DNA of 64,000 nucleotides from Cordylochernes scorpioides (GCA_030710605.1 CP092876.1:66526115-66590114); one strand, 5' to 3'; shown: positions 10,601 to 21,235, numbered from the stretch's first letter. A program made the numbers and translations. Notes: generated by a model not told the origin, from the sequence alone.

Positions 10601-11040
10601 AAATAGTTTTTAAGATTCTCTAGCTGTGTTTGAATTGGTGGTAAATAGACAAAAATCATACAAACTAGTAGTGAATCTGCAGTTGGAACTAATTTAAAGA
10701 TTGCTGAAATCCATTGAGATTCCACTTCGACTTTTTCAATTAATGGTTGGATTCTTTTACTGACTCCCATAATAATACCACCTGAACTTCTCTCTCGTTT
10801 TAATGTCTTCAAAGCCGGTGAGTGGTAAATTTTGTAGTTCTCAACTGCAAAGTTCAATGGGTTTTGACACCAGGTTTCAGTCAAAACGAAGATGCCGAAC
10901 TGTTTGAGATAATCAATAAGAGGAAATACGGAAATCATTCTAAAGAATCCATTTATGTTCCAGTAAATAATTCCAGAGGGCTTGCCATTTGTTGTTAAAT
11001 AACTTTTATTTGAACGAAATAAGTGTTTATGCTGCAGCAA
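7656..11040 (-). pseudogene. LINE ORF2: APE endonuclease, reverse transcriptase, CCHC
   Basis: The N-terminal part (11040-10600) has the APE endonuclease signatures WNINGF (metal-binding Asn) and TETW (catalytic Glu). A GDLN block follows across a one-base shift near 10600. The long open frame 10507-7808 (899 codons) continues with IDLAVVSP and SDHLPL (residues 85-87), ending the endonuclease. The RT spans about residues 295-580, with FVDVKKAFD near 444, GVLQGEPLSP at 500-509 and the catalytic FADD at 544-547, all intact. A C-terminal CDLC..H....C knuckle lies near residue 868. A second shift near 7845 moves the last 60 codons (to 7656) into another frame. The protein would nick target DNA and prime cDNA synthesis. 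Both shifts probably abolish it. Confidence 0.88.
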
Positions 11041-11082
11041 TTGGTTGGGCCGTGATTCAGTGAGTTCGCTATCGGTGGGTTG

Positions 11083-11990
11083 CTATATTACGTCCCCGCT
11101 GGCGCTAATAACGCGGCCATTAGAAGCATAATAGTTTATGCCACGGACAATTAACTTATTATCTCTCAACTTGGAGACAATTCCCTTAGAAAAAAGCTCT
11201 TTTCGTTTATTAATCAGTATTTTCCTTTGCTCTCTAAAAGTGGCAGGGTAATCTTTGTTCAAGAATATCTTTTTATCCCGGAGTTTAAATGCGTTTCTAA
11301 GTAACAGAATTCGTTGTTTGTAGTCAGGCACTTCAATAAGGAGCGGTGAATTAGCTTTTCTTGATAATCTTCGGCATTGCTCTAACCAAATCTCCTCGGA
11401 AATCTGCATTGAACTCGAAATCAGATTGAAAACACGGGAGCGAGATTCGTCCGGGGTTTCATTTTCAGTTCCTTCGAATCCGTAAAAAATTAGGTTTCTT
11501 TCCCGCTGCTTCATCTCACAATGCTCCAGGCGTCCCTCAAGATCAGTTATTCTTTTTGAATTGTCCGACGCAGCCTTTGATGTAGTTTCGAGGCAGTCTC
11601 AAGCTGTTGTAGACGCTGATTTATTTTCTCTAATCCCTGTTCCACTGAGGCAAATCTAGTCTCGATTCTTTGTCCCCAGTCATCCATTTTGGCTGAAAGC
11701 GCTGTGATTAAACCACCTATATCTTTATCTTTATCCAATTCTAAAGTTGTTTGTCTTGTAGATCTTGGGCCTGGATTTGACTCAATACCTGCCATAAGTA
11801 ATAGCATTATTATAATACATCTACGGTTGCTTTTTCCAGCATAAACAAATGTGTTTGCCTTTGAGTACTTTGCATAACAAGTTACAGTTTTGCTGCTTAA
11901 ATTTACATATTTAGCAATTAGAGAATTTTCTTTGGAAAAAATAAACAAATTGAATATGGCTATTAATAAAATTAGCTTCATGATTCTCAT
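11083..11990 (-). pseudogene. LINE ORF1: leader, 2A-like motif, coiled coil, RRM-like half
   Basis: The first frame (11990-11547) starts MRIMKLILLIAIFNLF, a hydrophobic signal-like stretch, and reaches a 2A-like AGIESNPGP at residues 67-75. A hydrophilic stretch follows with a probable coiled coil (FASVEQGLEKINQRLQQLE). A frameshift between about 11590 and 11547 moves the rest to a second frame, which reads through 11514-11083. That part has ERNLIFYGF, PLLIEVPD and KIFLNKDYP, the pattern of the RRM and C-terminal domains of L1-type ORF1 proteins. Such proteins bind RNA and act as chaperones in the RNP. The start is the first ATG of the first frame. Confidence 0.78.
11766..11813 (-). other. 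2A-like ribosome-skipping motif in ORF1
   Basis: The residues read IIMLLLMAGIESNPGP. The C-terminal ESNPGP matches the canonical 2A end, including the Asn-Pro-Gly-Pro where the ribosome skips the last peptide bond. The usual Asp before Val/Ile-Glu is Gly here. 2A-like peptides are documented in ORF1 of some APE-type LINEs, sometimes next to signal-like leaders as in this case. Activity of this variant is uncertain. Confidence 0.7.
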
Positions 11991-12370
11991 AGAATATAAA
12001 TAGTAGATTGCCTATCAGGTATTACTAAGAAAGCAACAAAAGGAAAGAAATAGAGTTAAATAATAATTTCAAAAATACTTATCAGGAGACAAGGAATTCT
12101 GCGTCCGCTCTACTTGGCCACCTGGCGGAGAATCGCTCTTTTAATACTGATTTGCTGTGAAATTCTTATTTTATTTTTTGCTTATGTGCGATGAAAAATT
12201 ATCATTTGCATTATTTAAATTCTTAGACTTTGTCTCTAAGTTCCCCTGTGTGACTCAAGTGTTGTATGGTATTTCTACTATCAGTAAAAATCCAGATATA
12301 TTGATACTTAGTTTATATATTAGTATATATAAGCAATAACATAATTGGTTATCTCCAAAAACTCTCAAAA

Positions 12371-12842
12371 ACTTCAAAAATTCACCTTCAATGGATACCC
12401 TCACATGTTAGCATTGGAGGCAATGAAGCTGCTGATGCGCTAGCGAAATAAGGCACAAGAGAACCCTTGTCACGGAAAAATAAACTTACTTTTAAAGAAA
12501 TAGAGGCAGTAGCCAAAACAAAAATAAACAAGAACTAGAGGATCCCACCTAAGCACAGTTGGAACAGTGGAGTGGACCCAGGAGGAGCTCTGAACATCAG
12601 AAATAGACAGCATCAAACAACACTAACAAGATTTAGAACAGGCTATCTCAAGCCAACAAAATCTACCCCACTTGCCCAAAATGTAGCTTGGAACCTGCAG
12701 CTGCCGTACACATTTTGGCTTGCATTAGATGCATTAAATAGAAACTTTGGGAGAGGCTGCTGCTTATCATAAAACAGCTCGAGGAGCATGAACTCATGTA
12801 ATTCGTGTAATCTTTACACAAGAAGATAAGAAACAACAACAA
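12371..12842 (+). pseudogene. 3' end of an RNase H-type LINE (ORF2 C-terminus)
   Basis: The forward translation gives FQWIPSHVSIGGNEAADALA, the last motif of a LINE-encoded RNase H. After several stops come LTRFRTGYLKP, a CPKCSLEP..HIL.C zinc-knuckle pattern and WERLLLIIKQLEEHELM. The copy ends in CAA/AAC repeats (GAAACAACAACAA). RNase H domains occur in the I, R1, LOA and related clades. The upstream part is missing (5' truncation) and there are at least four in-frame stops or shifts. A related tail is at 42050-42182. Confidence 0.75.
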
Positions 12843-12849
12843 ATTCTCA

Positions 12850-13260
12850 GACTCCGGGACCAGTCTATAAAAGACGAGATGTATTAATTAATGGTTTGAA
12901 ATGTTGTATATTTTTAATGAAGCGAACAAAAAAAAGTTTCTGTTTAAATTAATCTCCTCCTATTGGAGAAGTCTCTAGAAGAAGAGGACGAGTGGACTAT
13001 CGCGTGAGTGGGGATGTTGAAATATAATTGGTCAGTTTTATGGCGCAGGTATCAACTGCATTTATTGGCTTGTTATTAGCGATCCCAGGCTGCGAGATAG
13101 GCTGGCTGTAATTACTGGTGGTTCTAGCTAGCTCTACGTTTAATGAACAACTGCGTGTGGGGAATAGAGAATTGAATATTTCCTATAATTTCTCTCTGAA
13201 ATATATATATATATTAATGAAAAATATGAAGAAATTAGATATTTATTATATATATTTTAT
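12850..13260. other. Non-coding sequence, nothing recognised
   Basis: About 400 bp. A TA microsatellite lies near 13201-13215. The phrase GAGATAGGCTGGCTGTA (13095) resembles one at 62750, suggesting a weakly conserved dispersed repeat. No coding signal. Confidence 0.4.
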
Positions 13261-13263
13261 ATA

Positions 13264-13437
13264 TAGTAGAACTCTCAGTAAAGGATATCTAATTACAGAG
13301 CCAAAATGTCTTTTAGAGAGAGGTGTCCTCTTACCGGAGAGTTGCTAAATTGTAAAAATGGTAATTTTGCAAATGAAAACTGTCCTTTGTAGACAGGTGT
13401 CCGCTAGCTTAGTGTCCGCTAAAAGGAGGTTCTACTG
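13264..13437. mobile_element. pogo/Tigger-like MITE
   Basis: This 174-bp element has ends TAGTAGAACTCTC and, in reverse complement, CAGTAGAACCTCC, flanked by TA (13262-13263 and 13438-13439). Sub-terminal TGTCC/GGACA-type motifs repeat inside. CAGTAGAACCTC is a well-known pogo/Tigger-type terminus. Non-coding. Confidence 0.75.
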
Positions 13438-13439
13438 TA

Positions 13440-14770
13440 TATATATTCATTAAGACAACGATATTATTCCTATTCTTTATAGAAGAAACACAGGTCAGAA
13501 AAAAAAGAGCTTCTCTATGTAAGAAAACAATCGTTCAAGCTTTCTTGCAAGAGGCCCTTCTACGGGTATAGACATTTATGTTAACAATTTCGAGAGGAAG
13601 ATATTCACATGTCCAAAGAAGGCACGAATTAGGTTTGAAAAGGCATTGAATTCAATGCATTTTGCTTATTACCTCATTACAGAACGTACTGTTGATGATA
13701 AAGAATGAGCCACAAGACCAGCTTTGGCAAATTCATACAAATTCCAAACATGGTTTGCCAAATCTGATGTTCTGTCACATTCTTTAATACCAACGATACG
13801 ATATGTATGAGAGTAATAAGCAAAATTCATTGTTTTTATGAATTATTACAAAAAAAGGTGCCTTATTGAGGGTGACATGATATGCAATATATAGATTATT
13901 AATCATTATATTTTCACAATATAAAAACCTTATTCAATACCTATTTCAAATAAATATTAGAAAATTAGAAACTTCATTCACAAAGTTTAAGGAATGGCCT
14001 AGACATATAGAAAAACATTAAATAAAGCAAATTATTAAGAATTGTTAGAGGGTATTTCTTTCAGAATCACTCTTTACATATCTGTTTCCATTGAACAAAA
14101 CAATAGAAAATCTTCTGATTTCAGACCTTTAAAAGATCCTTTTAGATTCCTCTTTAGAGAATTATATAATCTCAAATCTCCTTCTTTCAGAGTCATTTTG
14201 AAAATTTCAATGAGAGAAAATTATTTAGGAGCAAGATCAGGGAAGTGGGAGTTTAAAGAGGAACCGGAGTTTGATGCTTAGCTAGAGATTCGATAATTGT
14301 GAGCGCGCATTGTCATGATGCAGAAGCCATTTTTTAAGGTTTTGTTGCCACATTTAAAACAAATGAATTTTCATGAACGTCTCAAAATACCTATATAAGA
14401 GAATTGATTTGTTGTCTGTGGTGTCAAATTAGATAGAATAATGCCTTCACTGACAAAAGATATCACAAACAAAATCTTTATCTTGGACTTTTGTGTTATG
14501 CACATTTTCGGACGAGGCTCAACTTTTTCCAACCACATGTTTGTTTGCGGTTCAGTTTCACTATTATACACTTGCACCTATGTCTCATCTACAGCTTTCC
14601 CATCATGAACGAAATGTTTTAGCATTTCTCCAAACGGAGGCCCTTTGGTTATCGCTTAGGAAATTTAGGAACGAATTGGAATGTTCACGTTTAAGCTTTG
14701 AATCACTTTTGATTATTGAATTGCAACACACAACACAACCTATCGATATATTACAGTCTTTTTAGACACT
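13440..14770. other. AT-rich sequence, nothing recognised
   Basis: About 1.3 kb. Stop-free frames of 68-90 codons at 14042-14281 and 14371-14765 have low-complexity, background-like composition. No domain, terminal repeat or RNA gene was recognised. Confidence 0.5.
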
Positions 14771-14983
14771 TTATCATTTTTTACTCTTAAGATCTAGTAC
14801 TATGGCCAGGGATATTTTCAGGTGACTGCGGTGGATGTCTTCTTTCAGTTGAGATATCTTCTTCATGAGGACTTGGTAGGTCTATGTTTACGTCAAGGTA
14901 GCTTTTTCTAATTTCTACGTGGTCGGCAAGGGGGGATTTTATAACTTTACGGCCTCATCTCCAATGTGGTCTATCATCTAGTT
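14770..14983 (-). pseudogene. Gypsy-2 pol C-terminal remnant
   Basis: Just after the gag stop, the minus strand translates as SPLADHVEIRKSYLDVN in an open stretch. This resembles the end of the Gypsy-1 pol protein (HVIRMKPYLDPE). If so, protease, RT, RNase H and most of integrase were lost in one internal deletion. The similarity is short, so this is an inference. Confidence 0.4.
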
Positions 14984-16180
14984 TTAATGGCGGGGCGTCC
15001 AGCTAGATCTTCTAGCAGGTGAGAAATGTTGTCTGTTTCGACCGCGATATGAAGTAGGGCTTCGGTAGCGAGTGAAAGTTTTCCTCGATGATTCGTCATT
15101 GGGGTCCTGAGATTCAGCTCGAGAGTTGTAGGATACCATTGCGTCTTGCTTTCTTTGGGAATAGTTATTTCTCCTTTTCTCATTGTGTCTCTTCCTGTCA
15201 CGGCAATAGCGGACGACGTGACCTGGGCGTCGGCAGTAGAAACAGATTGGCCTTCCCTCAGTTGTACGCCAATCATTGGTGTCGCGTCTTCCTCCTTGTT
15301 TTGGGTATCGAGGTTCAGGGTGCGGTCTTATCGTTTCGGCCTCATATCTGGTATTTAAAAACTGTCGGGGTTTTTCCTTCTGAGGGGGACTTCTCCTAGA
15401 CTTTGAGATTGGCGCCAGAGTTCTTCCAATCTCCTCCTTTACAATTTCTTCGATTGTAGCATTTTTTGGTTCCTCCCGAGGAGCGCCTAATTCCCGCTGT
15501 ACCTCCTCACGAACAATTTGCCTAATCAAAGATGACAGATCTTCTCCGTCATCCTGATCACAGAGAGAGGCTACATTTGGTAGGCGCTCGTACCTGGTTG
15601 GGGTAACTCGCCTACAACGGAGCGCTTCGACACGGCGACATTCTGTAATGAATTGCTCGGTGCTCTGTACATCCCTCGGTAGGAGTGCTTGATAAAGCTC
15701 CTCAGCTATCCCCTTCATGAGGTGGGAGATTTTATCTTCCTCACTCATTTGAGGATCAACCTCTTTGCACAAGCACAGGACATCCTGGATGTAACATTCG
15801 GTACTTTCACCTTTTAATTGTGCCCGCGTTTTAAGTTTCTTCTCCGCTTGCAATTTTGAATTTTCTTTTTTTTCCGAACACATTCTCTAATTGAGATGTG
15901 AATTCCTTCCAAGTCTGTATGCTTTCTTCGTTGTTCTCAAACCATTTGAGAGCAGTTCCAGACAGATAAAAATAAACTTTAGTAAGACAAATGGTTTCGT
16001 CCCAATGGTTGTACCTTGCCACACGTGCATACCCTTTTAACCATTTTTGGAGATCTTCACCATCCTCCCCGGAGAAAATGGAAGGGTTCCTTGGCAGATG
16101 TTAAACAACGTAGTTGCTTACCTGAGTACCTTCTTTCTTTACATTCATAGAAGTTTCTTCTGGTTCAACAGAATCAATTT
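14984..16180 (-). pseudogene. Gypsy-2 gag, frameshifted
   Basis: The minus strand encodes a gag related to Gypsy-1. It has PSIFSGEDGEDLQKWLKGY, then RYNHWDET, a matrix/capsid region ending NVFGKK, the RAQLKGESTECYIQDVLCLC block and a basic tail with the CCHC knuckle CFYCRRPGHVVRYC. A stop sits near 16093, and a shift near 15870 separates the frame ending at 15831 from the 299-codon frame at 14984-15883. The protein would package element RNA. The LTR at 16225-16479 lies upstream with a putative primer-binding site between them. No active pol remains. Confidence 0.85.
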
Positions 16181-16204
16181 TTCTTTTATTTCTTAATGGG
16201 TATC

Positions 16205-16224
16205 GGTCCAGTCTCTCCACCAGT
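16205..16224 (-). other. Putative primer-binding site of Gypsy-2
   Basis: Immediately inside the LTR, the minus strand reads AC then TGGTGGAGAGACTGGACC. A TGG start two bases from the LTR end is the usual place for a tRNA primer-binding site. The tRNA was not identified. Confidence 0.45.
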
Positions 16225-16479
16225 TGTAGCGTAGTAATCAAGCCTTGAAATATCCTAAGATGTAAAAGTATTTATTGATGACGTCACAGCGACGAGTCGA
16301 CAATTATTAACAGGTCAGCCCCAAAACTATTTACAGCTAGAGAATCATAAGCAAGTAAGCAAAGAAATATTTTAAAGATGATTTCACAAATACAGATTAA
16401 TATATATTTTTATAATCTGTTGAATATATTTTCTCATTGAATAATATTAAATTAAATACTAAAATATTTCTTCGCCACA
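16225..16479 (-). repeat. LTR of Gypsy-2 (5' LTR)
   Basis: This 255-bp block starts TGTAGCGTAG and ends GCCACA on the plus strand, giving TG...CA ends in either orientation. Related copies occur at 19276-19521 (solo LTR) and 48329-48516 (partial), which fixes the borders. It lies just upstream of the Gypsy-2 gag. No matching second LTR was found on the other side of the gag. Confidence 0.75.
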
Positions 16480-16974
16480 GTATTATTAATTCTTTATTGC
16501 ATATTTATATTTTAAAAATACCCCCTCCTTAATTGAAAATATCACTGAATATAGGCATATTCTTCAATCAACCTTGTAAACACGTAATTTATCAACAAAA
16601 CAAACCAAATCTAGAGGTCTCTAAACAAGTATGTAAATATAGAGAAGAGAAATTTCACGCCACTCTCCTAAACAAGCCATCCACCCGGCGTGAAGCCAAA
16701 AAGTGAAGGTTCTCACGCCCGGCCTTTCATTATAAAATAAAGAACTCCTTGACAAAAAGTGCATTGTCGGACATCATTGTATTGAAGGCTCCTTTCTTCA
16801 CTAAAAACAACACGAGAGCAGTCGGCTGGTAAATTGATCTCCAACGCTTAATAAAGTCCCTGGAGCCTGATTGGATTGGAGGTGTTTTCTTTGATCACGG
16901 TATTTGTCATCTACACTGATTAGTGTAGGCATCAACATTTACATTTTATGTTAGTGGAAAGAAGGATTTTTTAC
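16480..16974. other. Non-coding sequence, nothing recognised
   Basis: About 500 bp between the Gypsy-2 LTR and the 76-bp array. A somewhat GC-richer patch at 16660-16870 contains no credible ORF. Confidence 0.4.
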
Positions 16975-17725
16975 CCACAAACATGCTTCTTGGAGTGTTG
17001 AGTGGCATCTACATTTTCACGGTGTACGTTGATCATAAGAGGGATGTTTTACCTATGTGACAATATTAGCAGAGTTAAATAAATTCTATATTTTTTGTTT
17101 TAGTAGGTAGGAAGAGGGATGTTAGAACTATGTGTGTGTGTCACAACATTAACAGAGTTAAGTGGCATCTACATTTTTTCCGTTTACGTTGATCGTAAGA
17201 GGGATGGTTTCACCGATGTGACAAGTTTAGCAGAATCAAGTGGCGTCTACATTTTCCGTTACGTTGATCTTAAGAGAGATGTTTCAACTATGCGACAACA
17301 TTAACAGAGTTAAGTGGCATCTACATTTTCTCCGTTCACGTTGGCCGTAAGAGGGTTGTTTTATTTATGTGACAAGATTAGCAGAGTTAAGTGGCGTCTA
17401 CATTTCCGTTCAGGTTGGTCTAAAGAAAGTTGTTTTACCTATGTGAAAGCATTAGCAGAGTTAGGTGACATCTACATTTTCCGTTTACGTTGGTAGAAAG
17501 AGGAATGTTCCACCTATGTGGAAATATTGGAGGAGTTGAGTGGCATCTACATTTTCCGTTTACATTGGCCTTAAGAGGGATGTTTCACCTATGTGACAAC
17601 ATTAGCAGAGTTAAGTGGCATCTACATTTTCCGCTTATGTTGGCCGTAAATATAGATGTTTCACCTATGTGACAATAATAGCAGGATTGAATGACATCTG
17701 CATTTTCCGTTTACGTTAGTTGTTA
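16975..17725. repeat. Degenerate minisatellite, unit about 76 bp, about 10 copies
   Basis: The block AGTGGCATCTACATTTTC recurs at about 17001, 17085, 17161, 17239, 17313, 17389, 17464, 17539, 17614 and 17690, so the period is 74-84 bp, mostly 75-76. Each unit also carries TTACGTTGG, AAGAGGGATGTTT and CTATGTGACA. Units differ by several substitutions and small indels, so the array is old. Short plus-strand ORFs here are by-products of the repeat. Confidence 0.85.
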
Positions 17726-17729
17726 GATA

Positions 17730-18470
17730 GATGTTTTGTTTAAATGCCTAGATTATCTGAGTAAAGTTTTGTCTAAGTTTTCTTACTACGTTGGTTTATT
17801 TGATTGCAAGGAAAATTATTTGTATAAATCGCGCAAGGCAAACAATGAACTTGATATGAACGATGTCTGATTAGTAGATCGAAGGTGTAGAAATGATGTG
17901 TGTTCTAAGAAAAAATTCCTTGTTCCTGTTCTAAATTGACTTTTTGAGATACCACCCCAATATTTGAAAGAAAACTTATATTGTGATATACCTTATTGAT
18001 TAATTAAGTGTGCCTTCTCTGAAAATTATTCGGCATTAAACAATAAAAGATATTTTCTGAACAAGGATCTATAAAAAAACCGTTTTCAGTTTAGGGTGAA
18101 AGTTTCTTTCAAAACCACTTCCTATATGATTTCAAACTTCATCCTTTTTCTACACAGGTAATCTCTGATATAAAAGGAATCGACTCGTTTCATAGCAGGG
18201 AGCACCTATAGAAGAACGAAAAAATCCAAAGATCATAAAACTTTAGAAAAGTAAAATCTTACAGGATTATATGATAAAATATATTCCTGTATACGGGTTT
18301 TTTAATACCCGAAAGCATGAGATGAATATAAAATTGTACAAGAAACTTATCTTCGGAAACTGTTTTGTTTATTATTTATATGTATTGCAGAGAATTTTAC
18401 TTTTCTGAAAACTGTGCTTTATTTAATGGAAACATTTTACTATATAATATAATGTGGTTTAAGATTGTAG
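17730..18470. other. AT-rich sequence, nothing recognised
   Basis: About 740 bp without coding signal, terminal repeats or RNA genes. Confidence 0.45.
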
Positions 18471-18477
18471 AACGACA

Positions 18478-18637
18478 TTTGAAAATTATCCCGCATGTGT
18501 TTCTTTTGAACGAAAAAATCGCAATTTATTTTATTCCTTTCATACTTCATCCCTAAGGTTGGAAATAATCGTTATTTCTCCTTAAAATAAATTTCAATTT
18601 TTCGTTTAAAAGAAACACATGCGGGATAATTTTCAAA
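18478..18637. mobile_element. Foldback MITE with about 45-bp arms
   Basis: TTTGAAAATTATCCCGCATG at the left is mirrored by CATGCGGGATAATTTTCAAA at the right, and the pairing continues through GTTTCTTTT and the following AACGAAAAA. Length is 160 bp. A half copy lies at 33-135. No clear target duplication was assigned. Confidence 0.75.
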
Positions 18638-18687
18638 CTCTTTGCTATAACGTAATATTGATCGTCTCTCTCTCTCTATTGATCTTG

Positions 18688-18963
18688 CAATGCCCCCTGA
18701 CCTGCAGAGCTGGATCTTCGGGCGAGACCTGGAGGACAACGCCTTGGCCATCATTGCATCTGCCAAGACCCGAATCTACAAATACTTCCTGGCCCTGGAG
18801 TTGCGGGGGGTCCAAGAGGACCCTCTCCTGGTCTGGAGGAGGACCCTATCAAGATGGCGGAGCCTTCCTCACTCATAAATCATTGTAAATATTCCCATTA
18901 TTCTTCATTAGTTTTGTAAAACATAATTGAAAAGATGTCAATAAAGGGTGTTTCAATAAAAAA
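18688..18963 (+). pseudogene. LINE 3' end (ORF2 C-terminus), copy 1
   Basis: The frame reads PPDLQSWIFGRDLEDNALAI then ASAKTRIYKYFLALELRG and WRRTLSRWRS before a stop near 18878. A 3' tail of TCAATAAAGGGTGTTTCAAT follows. The copy at 19535-19817 shows the same protein block and the same tail. AK.xIYK near the C-terminus is a common pattern of LINE ORF2 ends. Both are 5'-truncated, typical of failed target-primed reverse transcription. The clade is unknown. Confidence 0.6.
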
Positions 18964-19275
18964 AATTCTATTGATCTGTATTCAAGGTATCTAAGGATGC
19001 TCAGATTACTTTAAATTATATTATCATCTACAACGTTTACATTCTATCCTAAGCGAGTTTACAAATTTTGACTCTTAATAAACGTTGTGTATGAAAGTCT
19101 TGTGATAAAGTAAAAAATAATCGATGGGGAGGAGATATTTAAAACATATATTCGGGTCAAAATTGCATATATTACTTTAAATTACAGTATTACATCTCAA
19201 TTTCTAAGCCTCTAAATATTGTTTTCGATTCAAATTCAAGTATTTTAGCATCGTTAATCAGATCTATGTATATAT

Positions 19276-19521
19276 TGTAGAGTATAAATCAAGTCTTTAT
19301 ATATCTGAAGATGTGAAAGTATTTATTGATGACCTCACCGCGACTAGTCAACAATTATCAACAAACCAACCAAACTATCAACAGCTAGGGAAATATCGAG
19401 CAAGCAAGCTAGACAACATATATGATGATTTTACAAATATTAAGTAATAAAATCTGTTTTAAATATTTTCATTGAATAATTAAATTAACTAATAAAATAT
19501 AAATTATTTATTCCACCCACA
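19276..19521 (-). repeat. Solo LTR of the Gypsy-2 family
   Basis: 246 bp related to 16225-16479 along its whole length (start TGTAGAGTAtAAATCAAG, end CCCACA). It is flanked on both sides by ATAT, a 4-bp target duplication as expected for Gypsy (weak evidence in AT-rich DNA). No internal domain is next to it, so it is probably a recombination product. Confidence 0.7.
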
Positions 19522-19534
19522 ATATGCCCTATCC

Positions 19535-19817
19535 CTCATTATCAAAGCCTTCAGTGTCCTCGGGCGACCCCCTGACTTGCGGGCCTGGATTTTCGGGTCT
19601 GGCCTCGAAGATGACGACTTGGCTATCCTAGCGTCGGCCAAATCCATCATCTACCGGTACTTGGTACAGGTTGGGCTGACCGGAGGACCCGCTCATCTCC
19701 TGGGAAAGAAGGCTCACTCGCAGGGGCACATCCCCCGCATGATCATCTATATTTTAGTTTTATTTCCATTTTTAATGTAAATTATTGACAAAAAGTCAAT
19801 AAAATTTGTTTCAATTG
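19535..19817 (+). pseudogene. LINE 3' end (ORF2 C-terminus), copy 2
   Basis: Translates to RAWIFGSGLEDDDLAILASA then KSIIYRYLVQVGL, parallel to copy 1 at 18688-18963, and ends in GTCAATAAAATTTGTTTCAA. The coding part is GC-rich and its frame differs from copy 1 after GLTGG. It starts a few bases after the solo LTR. Confidence 0.6.
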
Positions 19818-19964
19818 TCAATATACGCTATTCCTAAATATATAAATTTAAACCCGCGTCAAAGAGTTTAAATTTTGAAGGTTGAACGATATACGCTTCA
19901 ATGTCTAAAATATTGAATGAAACATGAATCACATATTTTTTAATGAACTTCGTTTACGTATCCC

Positions 19965-20262
19965 AAGTACACGTGATACAAGCCATGATAATCATGGTTG
20001 GGTAGTTAGCGACTGATTTTAGTGTAAGTGCGCCACATGTTTAAACATGTAGAAAGTAATCGAACTTTTGTGCTTACAAGTTCGTTAAAGCTCCGTTTGA
20101 TTGCTTGAATTCATTGGTGGGGTTGAACTTGTGCAACTATCAAGGCTATTGAAGAAGATATTTCGACGTAAAGAAAAATCCCAAAGCAGGATTCTAACCA
20201 GGGCCGCGGCTGTCAAATACCAACGGTTTATATCATTCAACCATTAACCATTGTGATCTGAT
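19965..20262 (-). repeat. tRNA-derived SINE, nearly full length
   Basis: Read on the minus strand, a tRNA-like head near 20262-20185 has ATAAACCGTTGG and a B-box-like GGTTAGAATCC. The body then matches 39889-40185. The tail contains CCATGATTATCATGGC and ends ACGTGTACTTGGGA. The head has lost exact B-box agreement. Transcription by Pol III from internal promoters is known for this class. Confidence 0.65.
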
Positions 20263-21100
20263 TCAAATGAATGTAATAAGAAACAACGATTAATCTCAGA
20301 AAAGTTTCCAATGCAAACTCCCATTAACTTTCTTTATTGTTTTCTGATCGGTATTAAAGTGCCTATCATCCGTTGATTTTCTATAATTTATATCCCCTTT
20401 AATTATTAAAATGTGGATGGATTGATCTAATATTCGCACTGGACACAGTTTTGAAAGAGATAGCCACAAATGGCCGTAGAGCGACCACATAGGTTATGTT
20501 TAAAGGTCACCGGGCCACATGCTAATTTTATAGGTGGCCTCGGTTCTCAGGTCCTGGCAGAATCAATCGCCCACGGCATTGTCTTATTGTCGAAGGCAAA
20601 TGTCTCTCTTGACCCCGACATTCTGCCACCGCAGGCTTTTTTTTTTTTCTAGTGGGGACCGATTCATTTCATTTTGTCCAGACCAAATGGGATGACACGC
20701 AAATTTGATTCTTCCAAATTGTCTATTCAAAGAAGGACCTTGCTTGACCATTGCCATCCGCACTCCATAGTTTATTGTTATATTGAATGTAGATATGCTT
20801 TCAAACAAAATATATTGTAAAATTACTCTTTGGAATGTATATAATGTCTGATTTCTTTTCCAGATGAATCAGTCCGAAGACTGGTATGCCAGGTTTCTAC
20901 AAGGATATTGATTTATAGATATAGTTTAAAGGCAAGAAGCTTGGTTTATTTAGTTCATTCATGAATTGTTGGAATATTACACAGAGTAACAACAGCTATA
21001 GATGAGCTCGTGTTTGAAAAGGAATTTGTATGTATATAATAATTATATTTTTATTGTTTTCATTAAAATATACAAGTATCAGAGTCATAATCAACAATCA
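20263..21100. other. Mostly non-coding; one GC-richer patch
   Basis: 20490-20640 is richer in GC (GTGGCCTCGGTTCTCAGG) and stop-free for about 60 codons but unrecognised. A run of 15 T lies at about 20638-20650. The rest is AT-rich background. Confidence 0.4.
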
Positions 21101-21164
21101 ACAATTATGTCACCGTTTGCTTTTGTGAATGGAATAAATACCCAAATATGGCCATTTCTTATAA

Positions 21165-21235
21165 GCATCGGTGGTTCAGTGGTAAAATGCTCGCTTGCCA
21201 CGCGGGCGGTCCGAATTCGATTCCCGGCCGACGCA
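21165..21235 (+). tRNA. tRNA-Gly(GCC)-like pseudogene in a repeat unit
   Basis: 71 bases aligned end to end with the tRNA-Gly copies at 52203 and 53762, including anticodon loop TTGCCAC. The T stem is damaged (CCGAA against CCCGG) and the acceptor stem has an A-C mismatch. A T run follows directly. The flanks (AATACCCAAATATGGCC before, ACAATTTTTAAAACTCAT after) are shared with the other two copies, so the whole unit is a dispersed repeat. Confidence 0.6.

Larger units (their letters stand above)
7486..12130 (-). mobile_element. Near full-length 2A-bearing APE-type LINE
   Basis: A minus-strand non-LTR retrotransposon of about 4.6 kb. From 5' to 3' it has a short leader (about 12130-11991), ORF1 (11990-11083), ORF2 (about 11040-7656), a short 3' UTR, a hairpin at 7506-7521 and a TG microsatellite at 7486-7496. 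The order, the APE endonuclease and the 3' hairpin plus short repeat point to the CR1/L2-like part of the LINE tree. The exact clade was not determined, and the 5' limit is approximate. Three frameshifts disable it. Copies of its 3' end occur at 23056-23190 and 63100-63166. Confidence 0.85.

Noticed and set aside
16975-17725. Regularly spaced repeats that might suggest a CRISPR array
   Set aside because: Units abut without unique spacers, the period is about 76 bp, the genome is eukaryotic and there are no cas genes. It is a minisatellite.
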